Below are positions 52,302 through 61,570 of a DNA stretch of 64,000 nucleotides, piece after piece (within the stretch, counting starts at the first letter, position 1; the number at the start of each line of letters is the position of its first letter). Source of the stretch: Priestia megaterium (GTDB lineage: Bacteria > Bacillota > Bacilli > Bacillales > Bacillaceae_H); assembly GCF_009497655.1 (NCBI RefSeq), contig NZ_CP023317.1, forward strand, positions 3,129,501 through 3,193,500, written 5' to 3'. The notes beneath the pieces are model-generated. The model searched no databases, was not told where the DNA came from, and saw nothing but the letters and a program-made list of their open reading frames with translations. A program made the position numbers and the translations under genes.

Positions 52302-52787
52302 CTATAAAATCATTCCGGTTAAAGGCGCTTTCGGGTTTCCATCATGATCTGAGTCTTCTTTGTCTACTAAAACAAGCAGGCTGCCTTCTTTGACTGAATC
52401 ATTATAGTGCTCGGCCTGCTGTTTTGGAATTCCCATACCGACTAAAATACCAGACAGACCTCCTACACTCGCACCAGCTGCTGCACCTGTTAATGTAGCT
52501 ACAATCGGACCAGCCGCTACAATTGGGCCTATTCCCGGGATTGCAAGAGCACCGGCACCTGCTAATATGCCGGTCAAGCTCCCTAACGTACCTCCGGTAA
52601 GCGCTCCAGTTGCTGCCCCTTCTGCTTTTGTATTCGTTTCTTTCTGAACTTTTTTGGTCTTTTTATGTTTACCGATAATAGATATTTCTTCTGATGCGTA
52701 TCCTTCTTTTTTTAAATTCTCTACAGCATGAATTGCTTCTTGTTCCGTTTCATATACCCCCACAACATTCTTTGCTTTTGCTTTCAT
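52302..52787 (-). CDS. General stress protein 17M (YflT)-like
   Basis: 161 residues. NVVGVYETEQEAIHAVENLK with YASEEISIIG is the heat-induced stress (YflT) domain; a central Gly/Ala membrane-like region (GALTGGTLGSLTGILAGAGA and following) and a C-terminal PKQQAEHYNDSVKEGSLLVL segment complete it. Such proteins are members of the SigB regulon and of unknown biochemical role. A near-consensus SigB promoter lies upstream. Confidence 0.85.
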   Translation of the reverse strand: MKAKAKNVVGVYETEQEAIHAVENLKKEGYASEEISIIGKHKKTKKVQKETNTKAEGAATGALTGGTLGSLTGILAGAGALAIPGIGPIVAAGPIVATLTGAAAGASVGGLSGILVGMGIPKQQAEHYNDSVKEGSLLVLVDKEDSDHDGNPKAPLTGMIL

Positions 52788-52814
52788 ACTATCTCCTCCT
52801 CATTAATGTTGTGT

Positions 52815-52839
52815 GTACCCGGGAGCATGGCTTTGAAAC
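52815..52839 (-). promoter_or_regulatory. SigB-dependent promoter
   Basis: Minus strand GTTTCA, 13-bp spacer, GGGTAC; SigB consensus GTTTAA-N12/14-GGGTAT. About 30 bp before the stress gene. Confidence 0.85.
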
Positions 52840-52940
52840 GTTTTAGAGAGTAAGAGGTCTTCTCTATTCTTAAATAAATGGCCCTACATCACTTTTCATT
52901 TAGTGACTTTCTTCTCTTCTTACCGAGCAGCTTTGCACAA

Positions 52941-52976
52941 CAAAACCCTAAGAAAATAGGCGTTCTTAGGGTTTTG
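52941..52976 (-). terminator. Terminator of the DUF2798-like gene
   Basis: AAAACCCTAAGAA / TTCTTAGGGTTTT stem with an 8-base loop; T4 run on the minus strand. Confidence 0.75.
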
Positions 52977-52978
52977 GC

Positions 52979-53458
52979 TTAAGCCGTTGCCCGATTCTTT
53001 TTCACAAATTTCATAAACAATCCGCGAACTAAAGGTCCCATAATGAGAAGCTGAAGCGGATAGGCTACGATAAAGTTTTTCATAACGATAAATGCATAGC
53101 TTAAAAGAATCGGCTCTCCGTCTAAACCTTTCGTAAGTGACATCGTAATTAATCCATATACAGACATGGAAAGCACCATTCCAATAACCATGCATGATGA
53201 TAAAATCAACACGACTTTTAACTGTTTAGACTTATCAAACGGCAGTGAAAATGCTACTTTTTTTGCTACGGGACCTACTAAGAAAGTTTCGACAGCCATG
53301 GCAACTACAAATGTGATAACCAAGTTTAAAATACCTTCTGCAAGTGTGATATGCCCGATGACATCATTTATGAACATGTTATACATCGTCATCACAAGCA
53401 CCATCCCTCCGCACATCATCATTCCAAAATACATACTTTCTTTTTTAGTTGTGGGCAT
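52979..53458 (-). CDS. DUF2798-like membrane protein
   Basis: 159 residues from ATG 53458 (AAAAGGATG upstream; the ATG at 53476 is unsupported). Four membrane helices in two similar halves (FGMMMCGGMVLVMTMYNMFI, LNLVITFVVAMAVETFLVGP, then VVLILSSCMVIGMVLSMSVY, FIVMKNFIVAYPLQLLIMGP, LVRGLFMKFVKK). The repeated layout and the VGPVAKK / MGPLVRG ends fit DUF2798. Function unknown. Confidence 0.7.
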   Translation of the reverse strand: MPTTKKESMYFGMMMCGGMVLVMTMYNMFINDVIGHITLAEGILNLVITFVVAMAVETFLVGPVAKKVAFSLPFDKSKQLKVVLILSSCMVIGMVLSMSVYGLITMSLTKGLDGEPILLSYAFIVMKNFIVAYPLQLLIMGPLVRGLFMKFVKKNRATA

Positions 53459-53547
53459 ATTTCTCATCCTTTTCATCTTTTTTACTTGGCTTAGTATAGC
53501 TTTTTATCTTCCTTCTTCGTAAGTGAACAATTTGTGAACATTCATCT

Positions 53548-53592
53548 AAAAAAAAGCCCTGTGACCAAAAAACAGTCACAGGGCTTTTTTTA
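53548..53592. terminator. Strong hairpin terminator, upstream of DUF2798-like gene
   Basis: AAAAAGCCCTGTGAC / GTCACAGGGCTTTTT perfect stem, loop CAAAAAACA; T runs in both directions. No gene is seen that it must end; see the next hairpin. Confidence 0.75.
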
Positions 53593-53672
53593 GACTTAAG
53601 CGGCGCGTCCTCTTTTTTTGAGTAGGGCTGAGTATGACAAATTACTCTAGTCTACATCGTTAATGATTTAAG

Positions 53673-53710
53673 AAAAAACCCCCGCTCTATGAGCTAAAGC
53701 GGGGGTTGGT
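53673..53710 (-). terminator. Terminator of the symporter gene
   Basis: AACCCCCGCT / AGCGGGGGTT stem with a 10-base loop; T6 on the minus strand, just after the symporter stop. Confidence 0.85.
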
Positions 53711-53711
53711 T

Positions 53712-54956
53712 TTATAGAGATTCCGTGTGAGATGCAGGCGGAATTGGCGTTTGGGTTCGAAATACTTTTTCCCATTTTGAGACGACAATACAGGCAATGG
53801 CGTGACCTGGAACATTGACTCCTGTTCTGGCCATATCCATGATGCGGTCTACTCCTGCAATGATTGCCACTCCTTCAGCCGGCAGACCTACTGCGTTGGC
53901 TGTTGCTAAAAGCACAACAAGTGAACCTGACGGGACAGCCGCAATTCCTTTACTTGTCATTACGAGTATAAGCATCATAAATAATTGCTGAGTTAAGGGC
54001 ATGTCAATATTAAAAGCCTGTGCTAAAAAGACGCATGAAACGGATAAATACAAAGTAGATCCATCACAGTTTAACGACAGGCCGGACGGAATAACAAACG
54101 ACACCACTCGTTTAGGACATCCGTACTTTTCCATACGCTCCATCAGCTGTGGCAGAACCGTTTCTGTACTTGTTGTTGAAAACGCAATAAGAAACAAATC
54201 CCAAATCATTTTGAATACTTCAAAGTAGTTGAACTTGAACAAAAATCCAACAAGCGGAAATAAAACAAATAAAATAATAAAAAGACCTAAAAAGACGGTT
54301 CCAATTAGTTTCAGCATTGGAAGCAGAAGTACAATGCCGTATTGCCCCACAGATGCAGCCATTAGCGCTAGTACACCAAGAGGCGCTGTGACCATAACAA
54401 TTTGCGTTAATTTAAACATAATTTTAGCGGTGGATTCAAAAAACTTCATGGCAGGTTCGGATGCTTTACCAACTCCTGAGGCAGCAACACCGAATAAAAT
54501 AGCAAAGAAAATCACGGCCAGCAAATCATTTTTTGCCATCACATCTACGATATTCGTTGGAATGATGTTCAAAATCATTTGTTTAAAGTCCACGACTTTG
54601 TCGGTGTACTGAGACAATTCACCGATATCTTTTTTAACAAGATGAGAAAGATCGAGGCCTACTCCGGGCTTTAGCAAATTCACTAACAGCAGACCGATTC
54701 CTAATACGATGGTAGTAATAATTTCAAACCAAATAATCGTCTTTAACCCTAGACTCCCCATTTGTTTCATACTGCCGCTTCCCGCAGCACCTATGACGAT
54801 GGTTGAAAAGACAATCGGCACCACAATCATTTTAATGAGGCGGATAAACCCGTCCCCTACCGGTCTTAAAGCCATCCCGAAGTCCGGAAAAAAGTGCCCG
54901 ATAACAGCTCCAATTACTAATGCAATTAAAATTTGAAACGCTAAAAATTTTTTCAC
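53712..54956 (-). CDS. Dicarboxylate/glutamate:cation symporter (DAACS)
   Basis: 414 residues from GTG 54956 (GGGAGGGAG upstream). Eight helices plus hairpins; signature text [40 protein letters not shown] (HP1 serine-rich), [20 protein letters not shown], and [20 protein letters not shown] (HP2/helix 8, with DRxxD...N substrate site). GltP/GltT or DctP-like: imports glutamate, aspartate or C4 acids with H+ or Na+. The residue Cys in NCDGSTLY, where NMDGT is usual, is an uncommon change. Confidence 0.92.
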   Translation of the reverse strand: MKKFLAFQILIALVIGAVIGHFFPDFGMALRPVGDGFIRLIKMIVVPIVFSTIVIGAAGSGSMKQMGSLGLKTIIWFEIITTIVLGIGLLLVNLLKPGVGLDLSHLVKKDIGELSQYTDKVVDFKQMILNIIPTNIVDVMAKNDLLAVIFFAILFGVAASGVGKASEPAMKFFESTAKIMFKLTQIVMVTAPLGVLALMAASVGQYGIVLLLPMLKLIGTVFLGLFIILFVLFPLVGFLFKFNYFEVFKMIWDLFLIAFSTTSTETVLPQLMERMEKYGCPKRVVSFVIPSGLSLNCDGSTLYLSVSCVFLAQAFNIDMPLTQQLFMMLILVMTSKGIAAVPSGSLVVLLATANAVGLPAEGVAIIAGVDRIMDMARTGVNVPGHAIACIVVSKWEKVFRTQTPIPPASHTESL

Positions 54957-55110
54957 ATTTCTCCCTCCCCTTTGTCTTCATGAAACGGACATCAGTTCCA
55001 TTAATATCCAAGTTCTCAGACACTTTAAGTAAATTCGGGACATTTAGCTAGATTCCTTCTAAAATAGACAAAATGGTCTATATATTTCACCTTGTTCCTT
55101 AAAATACATA

Positions 55111-55153
55111 AAAAAAAGCCAGAATGAAAGTCTTCTTCATCCTGGCTTTTTTT
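55111..55153. terminator. Terminator of the PhnA-like gene
   Basis: AAAAAAAGCCAG and CTGGCTTTTTTT arms, with an inner ATGAA / TTCAT pairing. On the minus strand it follows the stop at 55159. Confidence 0.8.
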
Positions 55154-55158
55154 AATTG

Positions 55159-55497
55159 TTATGCTTTTTTCACAAACTGAGATTTTAAGCTCATGGCTCC
55201 AAATCCGTCAATTTTGCAGTCGATGTTATGATCGCCTTCTACTAAACGAATGCTTTTTACTTTCGTTCCGATTTTTACAACCAATGAGCTTCCTTTTACT
55301 TTTAAGTCTTTGATGACAGTAACTGAATCTCCGTCTTTTAAAGCATTACCGTTTGCATCTTTTACAGTAAGCTGTTCTTCCGTGCTTTCTGCTTTTTCAT
55401 CTTGTCCCCATTCATGCGCACACTCCGGGCAGACAAACAGGCTTCCATCTTCATATGTATACTGTGATTGACAGCTTGGACAATTAGGTACATTCAT
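55159..55497 (-). CDS. PhnA/YjdM-family zinc-ribbon protein
   Basis: 112 residues from ATG 55497 (GGAGGAAAAGAAA upstream). Zinc ribbon CPSC...CPEC in residues 6-28, then the PhnA domain ([60 protein letters not shown]). Named after the E. coli phnA gene near phosphonate genes, yet its role is unknown; no phosphonate genes are nearby. Monocistronic. Confidence 0.9.
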   Translation of the reverse strand: MNVPNCPSCQSQYTYEDGSLFVCPECAHEWGQDEKAESTEEQLTVKDANGNALKDGDSVTVIKDLKVKGSSLVVKIGTKVKSIRLVEGDHNIDCKIDGFGAMSLKSQFVKKA

Positions 55498-55584
55498 TTT
55501 CTTTTCCTCCACCAGCTCGTAAACAATAGTACGGTCACGAGATTACGTTTTTTATCTGTTTTATACTGTCACAATTTTATACGT

Positions 55585-55785
55585 TTAACAAGCTTTTCTA
55601 TTTCCTTGCTGCTGATGTTTTCTTTTCCAAATAAGTGAGCCGATAAACAGAACAAAACCCGCTCCAAAGACAAGAAGCTGATCTAAATAAAAGTCCCCTG
55701 TTTTTACATACCGAATAATAAATATTCCCCCAAACATGAGCATCAGCATACATGAAAACCGAATGAGGTATGAATTGATTTCCAT
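55585..55785 (-). CDS. Small membrane protein, 66 aa
   Basis: ATG 55785 follows AGGAGGAATGAAAA. Two membrane helices (LIRFSCMLMLMFGGIFIIRY, LLVFGAGFVLFIGSLIW) joined by KTGDFYLDQ, basic tail KRKHQQQGNRKAC. No family recognised. It may be in one transcript with the 60-aa membrane protein 32 bp upstream; the pair could act together, although that is only inferred from spacing. There is no terminator immediately after it. Confidence 0.65.
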   Translation of the reverse strand: MEINSYLIRFSCMLMLMFGGIFIIRYVKTGDFYLDQLLVFGAGFVLFIGSLIWKRKHQQQGNRKAC

Positions 55786-55817
55786 TTTTCATTCCTCCTT
55801 TTTGTAAGACTTTTTTG

Positions 55818-56000
55818 TTATGAAAAAAACGCGAACCATATGCCAAATGTAACGCCGTATAACGGTAAAATGACGGCTAGTTTTTGCTTCCACCCTTTAA
55901 AAAAGGAAGAATTACGAGGCGCAAACCAAAGCTCTAGCGTAGCGTATAACAGTAGTGCTCCCGCTGCTAGTATTGCAATCACAGTCTCTCCTAAGTCCAT
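55818..56000 (-). CDS. Small membrane protein, 60 aa
   Basis: ATG 56000 is preceded by GTGAGGAATATCT. Two membrane helices (VIAILAAGALLLYATLELWF, KLAVILPLYGVTFGIWFAFF) with a hairpin loop PRNSSFFKGWKQ. No family recognised. First gene of a possible two-gene unit with 55585-55785. About 150-200 bp of AT-rich sequence lies upstream without another gene. Confidence 0.6.
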   Translation of the reverse strand: MDLGETVIAILAAGALLLYATLELWFAPRNSSFFKGWKQKLAVILPLYGVTFGIWFAFFS

Positions 56001-56228
56001 AGATATTCCTCACTTTCATTCTACGTAGTTGAAACTAATCGCAGCGTATATCATCAGTGTCATCGTTATAAAAGAGCTTCTAATCGTGATGCGTACGGGC
56101 TTTGAATACCCTTTTTAAACATACAATAATTACCATTATATCATAATAAAAGAATTTTTGAGACTTTTTACACATGTAAATTATTGTATAATGAAAAGTA
56201 GACATAGAGAAAAAAAGGGGGAAATTTT

Positions 56229-56567
56229 TTGAAGAGAACTCAGCTTATTTTTGTTATTACCCTGCTTATTGAAGCTGGATTAACCTATGCATGCTCATCA
56301 TTTTTGTCTATCCGCTTTATTGAGCTTATGTTTTTTAGCGGACTTTTGTTTTCAGTTTTAACTTTTTGGTTTTCAAGCAGCGGAAGCAACAGCGCTCATT
56401 CTCACTATAACACTCACTCCATGAGGTTAATGTCTGGAGCCAATATTGAACATAATTCGTTTCGTTTGCGTTGGACGGCTTATTTTCTTGCTTCTTTAAG
56501 CTTTACGGGAGTGGGCCTGATTTTTTTCATTCTGTTGCTGACGGACGTTATTCCTCCAGTAAGCTAA
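56229..56567 (+). CDS. Hypothetical membrane protein, 112 aa
   Basis: TTG start at 56229 with AAGGGGGAAATT before it. Three membrane helices (LIFVITLLIEAGLTYACSSF, FIELMFFSGLLFSVLTFWFS, AYFLASLSFTGVGLIFFILL); between helices 2 and 3 is a His/Ser/Asn-rich loop (NSAHSHYNTHSMRLMSGANI) facing outside or inside. It resembles small Bacillus stress or spore membrane proteins of unknown function. Monocistronic. Confidence 0.62.
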   Translation: MKRTQLIFVITLLIEAGLTYACSSFLSIRFIELMFFSGLLFSVLTFWFSSSGSNSAHSHYNTHSMRLMSGANIEHNSFRLRWTAYFLASLSFTGVGLIFFILLLTDVIPPVS

Positions 56568-56593
56568 AAAACCTGCTCTTTACAGAGAGCAGG
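56565..56593 (-). terminator. Terminator, CBO0543-like gene
   Basis: CCTGCTCT / AGAGCAGG stem with a 6-base loop and minus-strand T6. Confidence 0.8.
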
Positions 56594-56596
56594 AAC

Positions 56597-57208
56597 TTAC
56601 GAGAACAGCTTGAGAAGCAGGCATTTTCGCCTTACTTTATTCGCAACAGCTTGAGTCACATGATCTTTTAAAGGCCGAGTCAATATTCGTTTCAGCGGAT
56701 GTTTTAGCATCCGTTTGCTCACGGGAACTTTAAAAATAATGCTGAGAACTACTGTTGCAAAAACCGAGAGCAGCAAGACCACAAAAGGCTTTTTTTGAAA
56801 CCATCTCGAAAAGATAAGCATCATTACATAAATAAGTGCTGACCACCCTAAATGCCATCCGTGCCTAAATGTAATAGCCTTACACCTAAGTCCAATCCAT
56901 TCTACAAATGAAGCTGTACATACCCATTTTGTAATATACTTCACCTGTTTAAGAAGTGTAGGCGGATAAGTAGCTAAGAACGACAAAACCATGAGAGGCG
57001 TAATAAACATAAGGTGTAAAATACGCAGTACTTTTAATGAAAGATGAGAAGATTTAAAATCCCAAAGCAACTTATCGTTACATAAAAAGTAATAAAGAAT
57101 ATTAAAAAAGCTCACGTATAAAACCCCAGCATAAAGCTCGTGAATTTTTTTCCACGTTTTCTTTTGGATATTTTGAAAAATCAGCCATAGAAGGATAGAA
57201 ATATGCAC
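56597..57208 (-). CDS. CBO0543-like membrane protein, 203 aa
   Basis: GTG start at 57208 with GAGGTGAACAAAG upstream. Five or six membrane helices and basic ends (the C-terminal 45 residues are Arg/Lys-rich: VSKRMLKHPLKRILTRPLKD). The size and spacing resemble CBO0543 family proteins of clostridia and bacilli, which are spore-related or cell-envelope proteins of unknown role. It lies 38 bp after the second such gene; the two likely form one transcript. The assignment is tentative. Confidence 0.55.
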   Translation of the reverse strand: MHISILLWLIFQNIQKKTWKKIHELYAGVLYVSFFNILYYFLCNDKLLWDFKSSHLSLKVLRILHLMFITPLMVLSFLATYPPTLLKQVKYITKWVCTASFVEWIGLRCKAITFRHGWHLGWSALIYVMMLIFSRWFQKKPFVVLLLSVFATVVLSIIFKVPVSKRMLKHPLKRILTRPLKDHVTQAVANKVRRKCLLLKLFS

Positions 57209-57246
57209 CTTTGTTCACCTCTCTAACGTCGTTTTTAGAACCAATG

Positions 57247-57747
57247 TTATTTTATTTTCGTTTCGTCCTGCTTCTTTTCAATTTTCCGAATCCATCCAAT
57301 CAGCAGCCGGTTAAGATACGATTTTAATGTTACGCTAGTAAAGGTGTGGTACCACATCCACCCTGTTTTCCACTCGATGAGCTTCGTTCGTTTTTCAGCC
57401 CATAATTCAATAAAAAACATGGGAATCGTAAAAAGCACAATTTTATATAAAATCTTTAACCCTTTATCGTGATACGTAGCCTGATTAATCATAACGGATA
57501 TGCTAGGATACAGTAAAAAGTCGAACAACACATTAATTCTAAACTGTTTTTTCAGCAAGCGAGTTGGATATCGAAGAAGGCCGTGAGAGACAATAAATTT
57601 ATCAATAATACCATTTGTTAATGCATTAAATGCATAAGCCAGCAGCCAGTCTTTGATCGGTGGTTTTCTAAATAAAAAAGGGAGCATTCCCAGTCCTATA
57701 ATCAGCATTGTACGTAAAAAATTCACTTCAAATTTTTTATTTCTCAT
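57247..57747 (-). CDS. CBO0543-like membrane protein, 166 aa
   Basis: ATG at 57747 with GAAAGGAGCG before it. Four membrane helices (TMLIIGLGMLPFLFRKPPIK, LAYAFNALTNGIIDKFIVSH, VLFDFLLYPSISVMINQATY, ILYKIVLFTIPMFFIELWAE) and a WKTGWMWYHTFTSVTLKSYL segment that is the best match to the CBO0543 family. Probably co-transcribed with 56597-57208. Function unknown. Confidence 0.6.
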   Translation of the reverse strand: MRNKKFEVNFLRTMLIIGLGMLPFLFRKPPIKDWLLAYAFNALTNGIIDKFIVSHGLLRYPTRLLKKQFRINVLFDFLLYPSISVMINQATYHDKGLKILYKIVLFTIPMFFIELWAEKRTKLIEWKTGWMWYHTFTSVTLKSYLNRLLIGWIRKIEKKQDETKIK

Positions 57748-57983
57748 AACCTTTTCGCTCCTTTCACCAAGTGTTGTTAGTATACCTTCGTGTCGATTGG
57801 CAGCTTAAGACGGTTGTTCTAACCATGCTCAATTATTGCTTATGTTAATTTATAAAGATACGCAGCAGAGTCTAATGTAAATTTCCCGTACATAATCCCT
57901 AAGTTCACGTTATCCATACATACGTAAATGTTTGTTTTAGTTTTCAGTTCTTTGAAGAGATTTATACATATGGTTGAGACATG

Positions 57984-58019
57984 AAAAAAGCCCGACTCTA
58001 ATCAGTACGGGCTTCTTTC
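57984..58019 (-). terminator. Terminator of the gamma-glutamyltransferase gene
   Basis: AAGCCCG / CGGGCTT stem with an inner loop; minus-strand T6. The gap 57748-58035 is otherwise without a gene. Confidence 0.75.
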
Positions 58020-58035
58020 TTGATCTATTTTGTTC

Positions 58036-59646
58036 TTACCATCCAGCCACAAATCCGTCCGTTCGTGATTCACTTCCTCCGCACAGCACGCCGCTTTCAG
58101 GATCTCTCCAAATGATCTGTCCGCGCCCAAATGCCATCGAATCCACGGCTACTTCAATTTTATGCCCTTTTCGTTCAAGCGCTTGTGCTACGTATAAAGG
58201 AAACGTCGGCTCCACAAGCACCGTTTTATCTTTTTTCCACTGCCATCTTGGCGCGTCTAAAGCAGCTTGAGGATGAAGCTGAAAGTCAATCGTATTCATG
58301 ACAACTTGCATATGTCCCTGCGGCTGCATAAAACCTCCCATAACGCCAAACGGTCCTACAGGTTCATTATTTTTAGTGAGAAAGCCTGGAATAATGGTAT
58401 GAAACGTTTTTTTGTTCGGAGCAAGACAGTTATCGTGATTAGGGTCCATTGAAAAATTGTGACCGCGGTTTTGCAAAGCAATTCCCGTTTCTGGCACAAC
58501 GATTCCAGAACCAAAGCCCATATAATTACTTTGAATAAATGAAACCATGTTTCCTTCTTCATCAGCCGTTGCTAAATACACCGTTCCGCTTCCAACAGGT
58601 TCTCCTGCTTCAGGCTGAAGGGCATGTTCTTTTATAAGGGTGCGGCGATAGTTTGAATATGTATCAGACAGCAGTTCGCTGACAGGTACGGTCATTTTCG
58701 TTTCTTCCGTAATGTATTTTTCTCCGTCCGCAAATGCAAGCTTTATCGCTTCGATTTGTTTATGATACGTATCCACCGCATCTTTTTCTTGAAGCTCAAA
58801 GCCTTTTACGATATTTAATGCCATTAATGCAATAAGCCCTTGACCATTCGGCGGAATTTCCCATACGTCATATCCACGGTAGTGAGCGGAAATAGGATTC
58901 ACCCACTCAGGTTCGTAAGCTGCCAAATCTTCTTTTGATAAAAAGCCGCTATATTTTTTGCTGAATGCATCAATACGATCTGCAAGTTCACCTTTATAAA
59001 AGGCTTCTGCATTGGTCTCACCAATAAGCTGAAGCGTATAAGCATGATCGATGGATGACCACATTTCTCCTGCTTTTGGTGCCTGTCCATTTGGGGCAAA
59101 CGTTTGAAACCACGATTCAAATTCTTCGCTTGTATGAACTCGTTTAAACGTATCGTACGCTTGTTTCCATTGTTTAGAAAGAGTAGGCGCTAGCGGGAAT
59201 CCTTCTTTGGCATATTGAATGGCAGGCTGCAGCACTTGAGAAAGAGGCAGTTTGCCAAATCGCTTCGATAAAGCAGCCCAAGCAGCCGGAGCGCCGGGAA
59301 CCGTAACGGGAATCATTCCGTACTTAGGAATTTCTTTGTATCCTTTTTCCTTCAGCGCATCAATGGAAATAGACTGCGGAGAAGGTCCGCTCGCGTTCAG
59401 TCCGTACAGCTGATCATTCGTCCAAACAAGCGCAAACGCGTCTCCTCCGATTCCATTAGAGGCGGGCTCTAATACGGTAAGACTTGCTGCTGTCGCGATC
59501 GCTGCATCAATGGCATTGCCGTCTTTTTTTAAAATATCAAGACCTGCCTGCGCTGCAAGCGGCTGAGATGTGGATACCATTCCTTTTTTTGCATAAACGG
59601 GAACTCGGTAAGATGGATATGGATGATAATGCGGATCATAGGTCAT
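58036..59646 (-). CDS. Gamma-glutamyltransferase, YwrD type
   Basis: 536 residues with no signal peptide, so it is probably cytoplasmic, like YwrD. Ntn-hydrolase precursor: the nucleophile Thr follows the autocleavage point in EPVGSGTVYLATADEEGNMV; then SFIQSNYMGFGSGIVVPETG and the glutamate-binding GGFMQPQGHMQVVMNTI. The opening YDPHYHPYPSYRVPVYAKKG matches the group. It moves or removes gamma-glutamyl groups. Its exact substrate is unknown. Monocistronic. Confidence 0.88.
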   Translation of the reverse strand: MTYDPHYHPYPSYRVPVYAKKGMVSTSQPLAAQAGLDILKKDGNAIDAAIATAASLTVLEPASNGIGGDAFALVWTNDQLYGLNASGPSPQSISIDALKEKGYKEIPKYGMIPVTVPGAPAAWAALSKRFGKLPLSQVLQPAIQYAKEGFPLAPTLSKQWKQAYDTFKRVHTSEEFESWFQTFAPNGQAPKAGEMWSSIDHAYTLQLIGETNAEAFYKGELADRIDAFSKKYSGFLSKEDLAAYEPEWVNPISAHYRGYDVWEIPPNGQGLIALMALNIVKGFELQEKDAVDTYHKQIEAIKLAFADGEKYITEETKMTVPVSELLSDTYSNYRRTLIKEHALQPEAGEPVGSGTVYLATADEEGNMVSFIQSNYMGFGSGIVVPETGIALQNRGHNFSMDPNHDNCLAPNKKTFHTIIPGFLTKNNEPVGPFGVMGGFMQPQGHMQVVMNTIDFQLHPQAALDAPRWQWKKDKTVLVEPTFPLYVAQALERKGHKIEVAVDSMAFGRGQIIWRDPESGVLCGGSESRTDGFVAGW

Positions 59647-59822
59647 AAAAGCTCCTCCTCTTTTACACCTCTAAATTTATTTTAATTTTCTAACTAATTT
59701 AACTTCTTTATTTTACCATATTTACGGCCTAGCGCCTTTCTTTTTATCTCAAAAGGAGATGACTCCATTTACCTAAAATTGGTATACTAATAGAGTACAA
59801 GAATTGCCAAGGAGGATGATGT

Positions 59823-61211
59823 ATGAAAAAAGTAAAAGCCGCCCTTCCACTCGCTGTTTCTTTAGCACTCGGCCTTCAAGCGCTTCCTATGTCCACTTCA
59901 ACCGTTCAAGCTGAAGCATCGGCGAATGCTGCCCATCACTCAGCAAAAGTTGAATACAAACGAGCAAACGCATTTTTAACGAATGTAGCAAACGGAAAAA
60001 CAAAGGAAGCTACGCGCTACTTTTCCCGCAGCCTGCAGTCAAAAATGAGTGAAGACAACCTAAAAACGTGGTGGTCATCTCTAACGGCTCAGTTAGGTGC
60101 TGTAAAAAAGATTGGGACAGCTGTACAAGGTGAAGTCAATACCGTTCATCGAAATGTAGAAATCCCCATTGAATTTGAACATGCATCAGCTACTTTAACC
60201 GTTCGCTTTAGTCAAAATCGTCAAATGGATGATTGGCGAATCGTACCGGAGGAGCGCCAGTTTTCGTTTTCCACACCACCTTATGACACCCCTAAGAACT
60301 ACAGAGAAAAACAGCTTTCAATCGGCAAAGCACCTTACGAACTTCCAGCAACGCTCACTCTTCCAACACGTTCAAAGCATCAAAATGTACCCGTTGTCAT
60401 TTTAGTTCACGGATCAGGGCCTTCTGATCAAGATGAAACCTTTATGAGCTTAAAGCCGTTTCGAGATCTGGCTTCAGGACTGGCTTCTCAAGGAATTGCC
60501 GTTTTACGCTACAACAAGCGTACATACGAACATACAGCTAAAATGTCCGGTGAAAGTAAAATAAGCGTTGACGATGAAACAACGAATGATGCCGTACTCG
60601 CAGTCAAAGCAATGGCAAAACAAAAAGGCATCGACAGCCGCAATGTTTTTATACTGGGACACAGTCAAGGTGGTATGATGGTGCCCAGAATTTTAAATCA
60701 AACGCCGGATAAAAGCGTGCGGGGCTCTGTTTTACTTTCTGCACCGAGCCGCACACTCCCAGAGTTAATGCTTGAACAATTTGCCTATCTTGTATCGCTT
60801 AATCAGCTTCCGAAAGAGCAGCTTTCTTTTTTCCAGCAGCAGTTTGCCATTTTACAAGACCCAAGCTTTTCGCCAGCTCAGCCGCCAAAAGAATTCTTGC
60901 TTGGCACGCCTTATTTTTGGTATGACTTAGCTCACTGGCACCCCGCAGAAATTGCAAAATCTCAGAAAACGCCGCTGCTTCTTTTACAAGGAGCGCGTGA
61001 TTATCAAGTAACGACCGAAGATTTTGAAGGCTGGAAGCAAAGCTTGTCTCAGCGTTCCAACGCTTCTTTTAAGCTTTATCCAAAGCTCAACCACTTTTTC
61101 ACAGAAGGAACTGGTGAAAAAAGCACGCCCGATGAATATGCTGTTTCAGCCAACATCCCTTCTTATGTCATTGATGATATTGTGAAATGGGTTCGGGAAA
61201 CGCAAAAGTAA
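59823..61211 (+). CDS. Secreted alpha/beta hydrolase with DUF3887
   Basis: 462 residues. Signal peptide MKKVKAALPLAVSLALGLQA with cleavage near VQA-EA. Residues 45-155 are a DUF3887 domain (RANAFLTNVANGKTKEATRY, then DDWRIVPEERQFSF). Residues 175-460 are an alpha/beta hydrolase: oxyanion HGSGPSDQDE, nucleophile elbow LGHSQGGMM with Ser, and LLLQGARDYQVT (Asp) and LNHFFTEG (His). Such proteins are extracellular esterases or peptidases. The ribosome binding site is AAGGAGGATG. Confidence 0.87.
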   Translation: MKKVKAALPLAVSLALGLQALPMSTSTVQAEASANAAHHSAKVEYKRANAFLTNVANGKTKEATRYFSRSLQSKMSEDNLKTWWSSLTAQLGAVKKIGTAVQGEVNTVHRNVEIPIEFEHASATLTVRFSQNRQMDDWRIVPEERQFSFSTPPYDTPKNYREKQLSIGKAPYELPATLTLPTRSKHQNVPVVILVHGSGPSDQDETFMSLKPFRDLASGLASQGIAVLRYNKRTYEHTAKMSGESKISVDDETTNDAVLAVKAMAKQKGIDSRNVFILGHSQGGMMVPRILNQTPDKSVRGSVLLSAPSRTLPELMLEQFAYLVSLNQLPKEQLSFFQQQFAILQDPSFSPAQPPKEFLLGTPYFWYDLAHWHPAEIAKSQKTPLLLLQGARDYQVTTEDFEGWKQSLSQRSNASFKLYPKLNHFFTEGTGEKSTPDEYAVSANIPSYVIDDIVKWVRETQK

Positions 61212-61240
61212 AAAAGAGCGGCTTTGTCCGCTCTTTTTTT
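61210..61240. terminator. Shared terminator (hydrolase / ferredoxin gene)
   Basis: AAAAAGAGCGG / CCGCTCTTTTT perfect stem, TTTGT loop, usable in both directions. Confidence 0.92.
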
Positions 61241-61570
61241 CTATTTCCTATTTAAGATGATATGCGATTGATCGGAAGAAGCGGTGGATTTTCTTCCTTT
61301 TCCCCAGCCTACAGCTTCTCGGTAACTTCCGAGCAGGTGCTGATTAATTACATCCTGTTCATCTACTTCTGCAGTTTGATCAGCTAAAGGCGTTACGTAT
61401 AAAGCATCTACCGGACAATACAGTTCACACATAAAGCAAGTTTGACAATCGGATTGACGAGCTATGGAAGGAGCTCCTCCCATGCGAGAGCGGTCAAAGA
61501 CATTTGTTGGACAAACGGATACACAAAGATTGCAGTTAATACACCGGTCTTCACTAAGGAGCTCAATCAT
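61241..61570 (-). CDS. 4Fe-4S ferredoxin-type subunit, AprB-like
   Basis: 109 residues. Two 4Fe-4S motifs: CINCNLCVSVCPTNVFD and CQTCFMCELYCPVDALYV (CX2CX2CX3C each with Pro after). Bacterial ferredoxins with this spacing serve as electron-carrier partners of flavoprotein subunits such as AprA. The C-terminal 35 residues are basic and disordered. The start overlaps the flavoprotein stop by one base (at 61570), so it is coupled to it. Confidence 0.9.
   Translation of the reverse strand: MIELLSEDRCINCNLCVSVCPTNVFDRSRMGGAPSIARQSDCQTCFMCELYCPVDALYVTPLADQTAEVDEQDVINQHLLGSYREAVGWGKGRKSTASSDQSHIILNRK

Noticed and set aside
52920-53195. 91-codon minus-strand frame
   Set aside because: It is a shadow of the DUF2798-like gene in another register and runs through that gene's terminator.
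55013-55110. Possible gene before the symporter
   Set aside because: No open frame with a binding site; the stretch appears to be the promoter region of the symporter gene.
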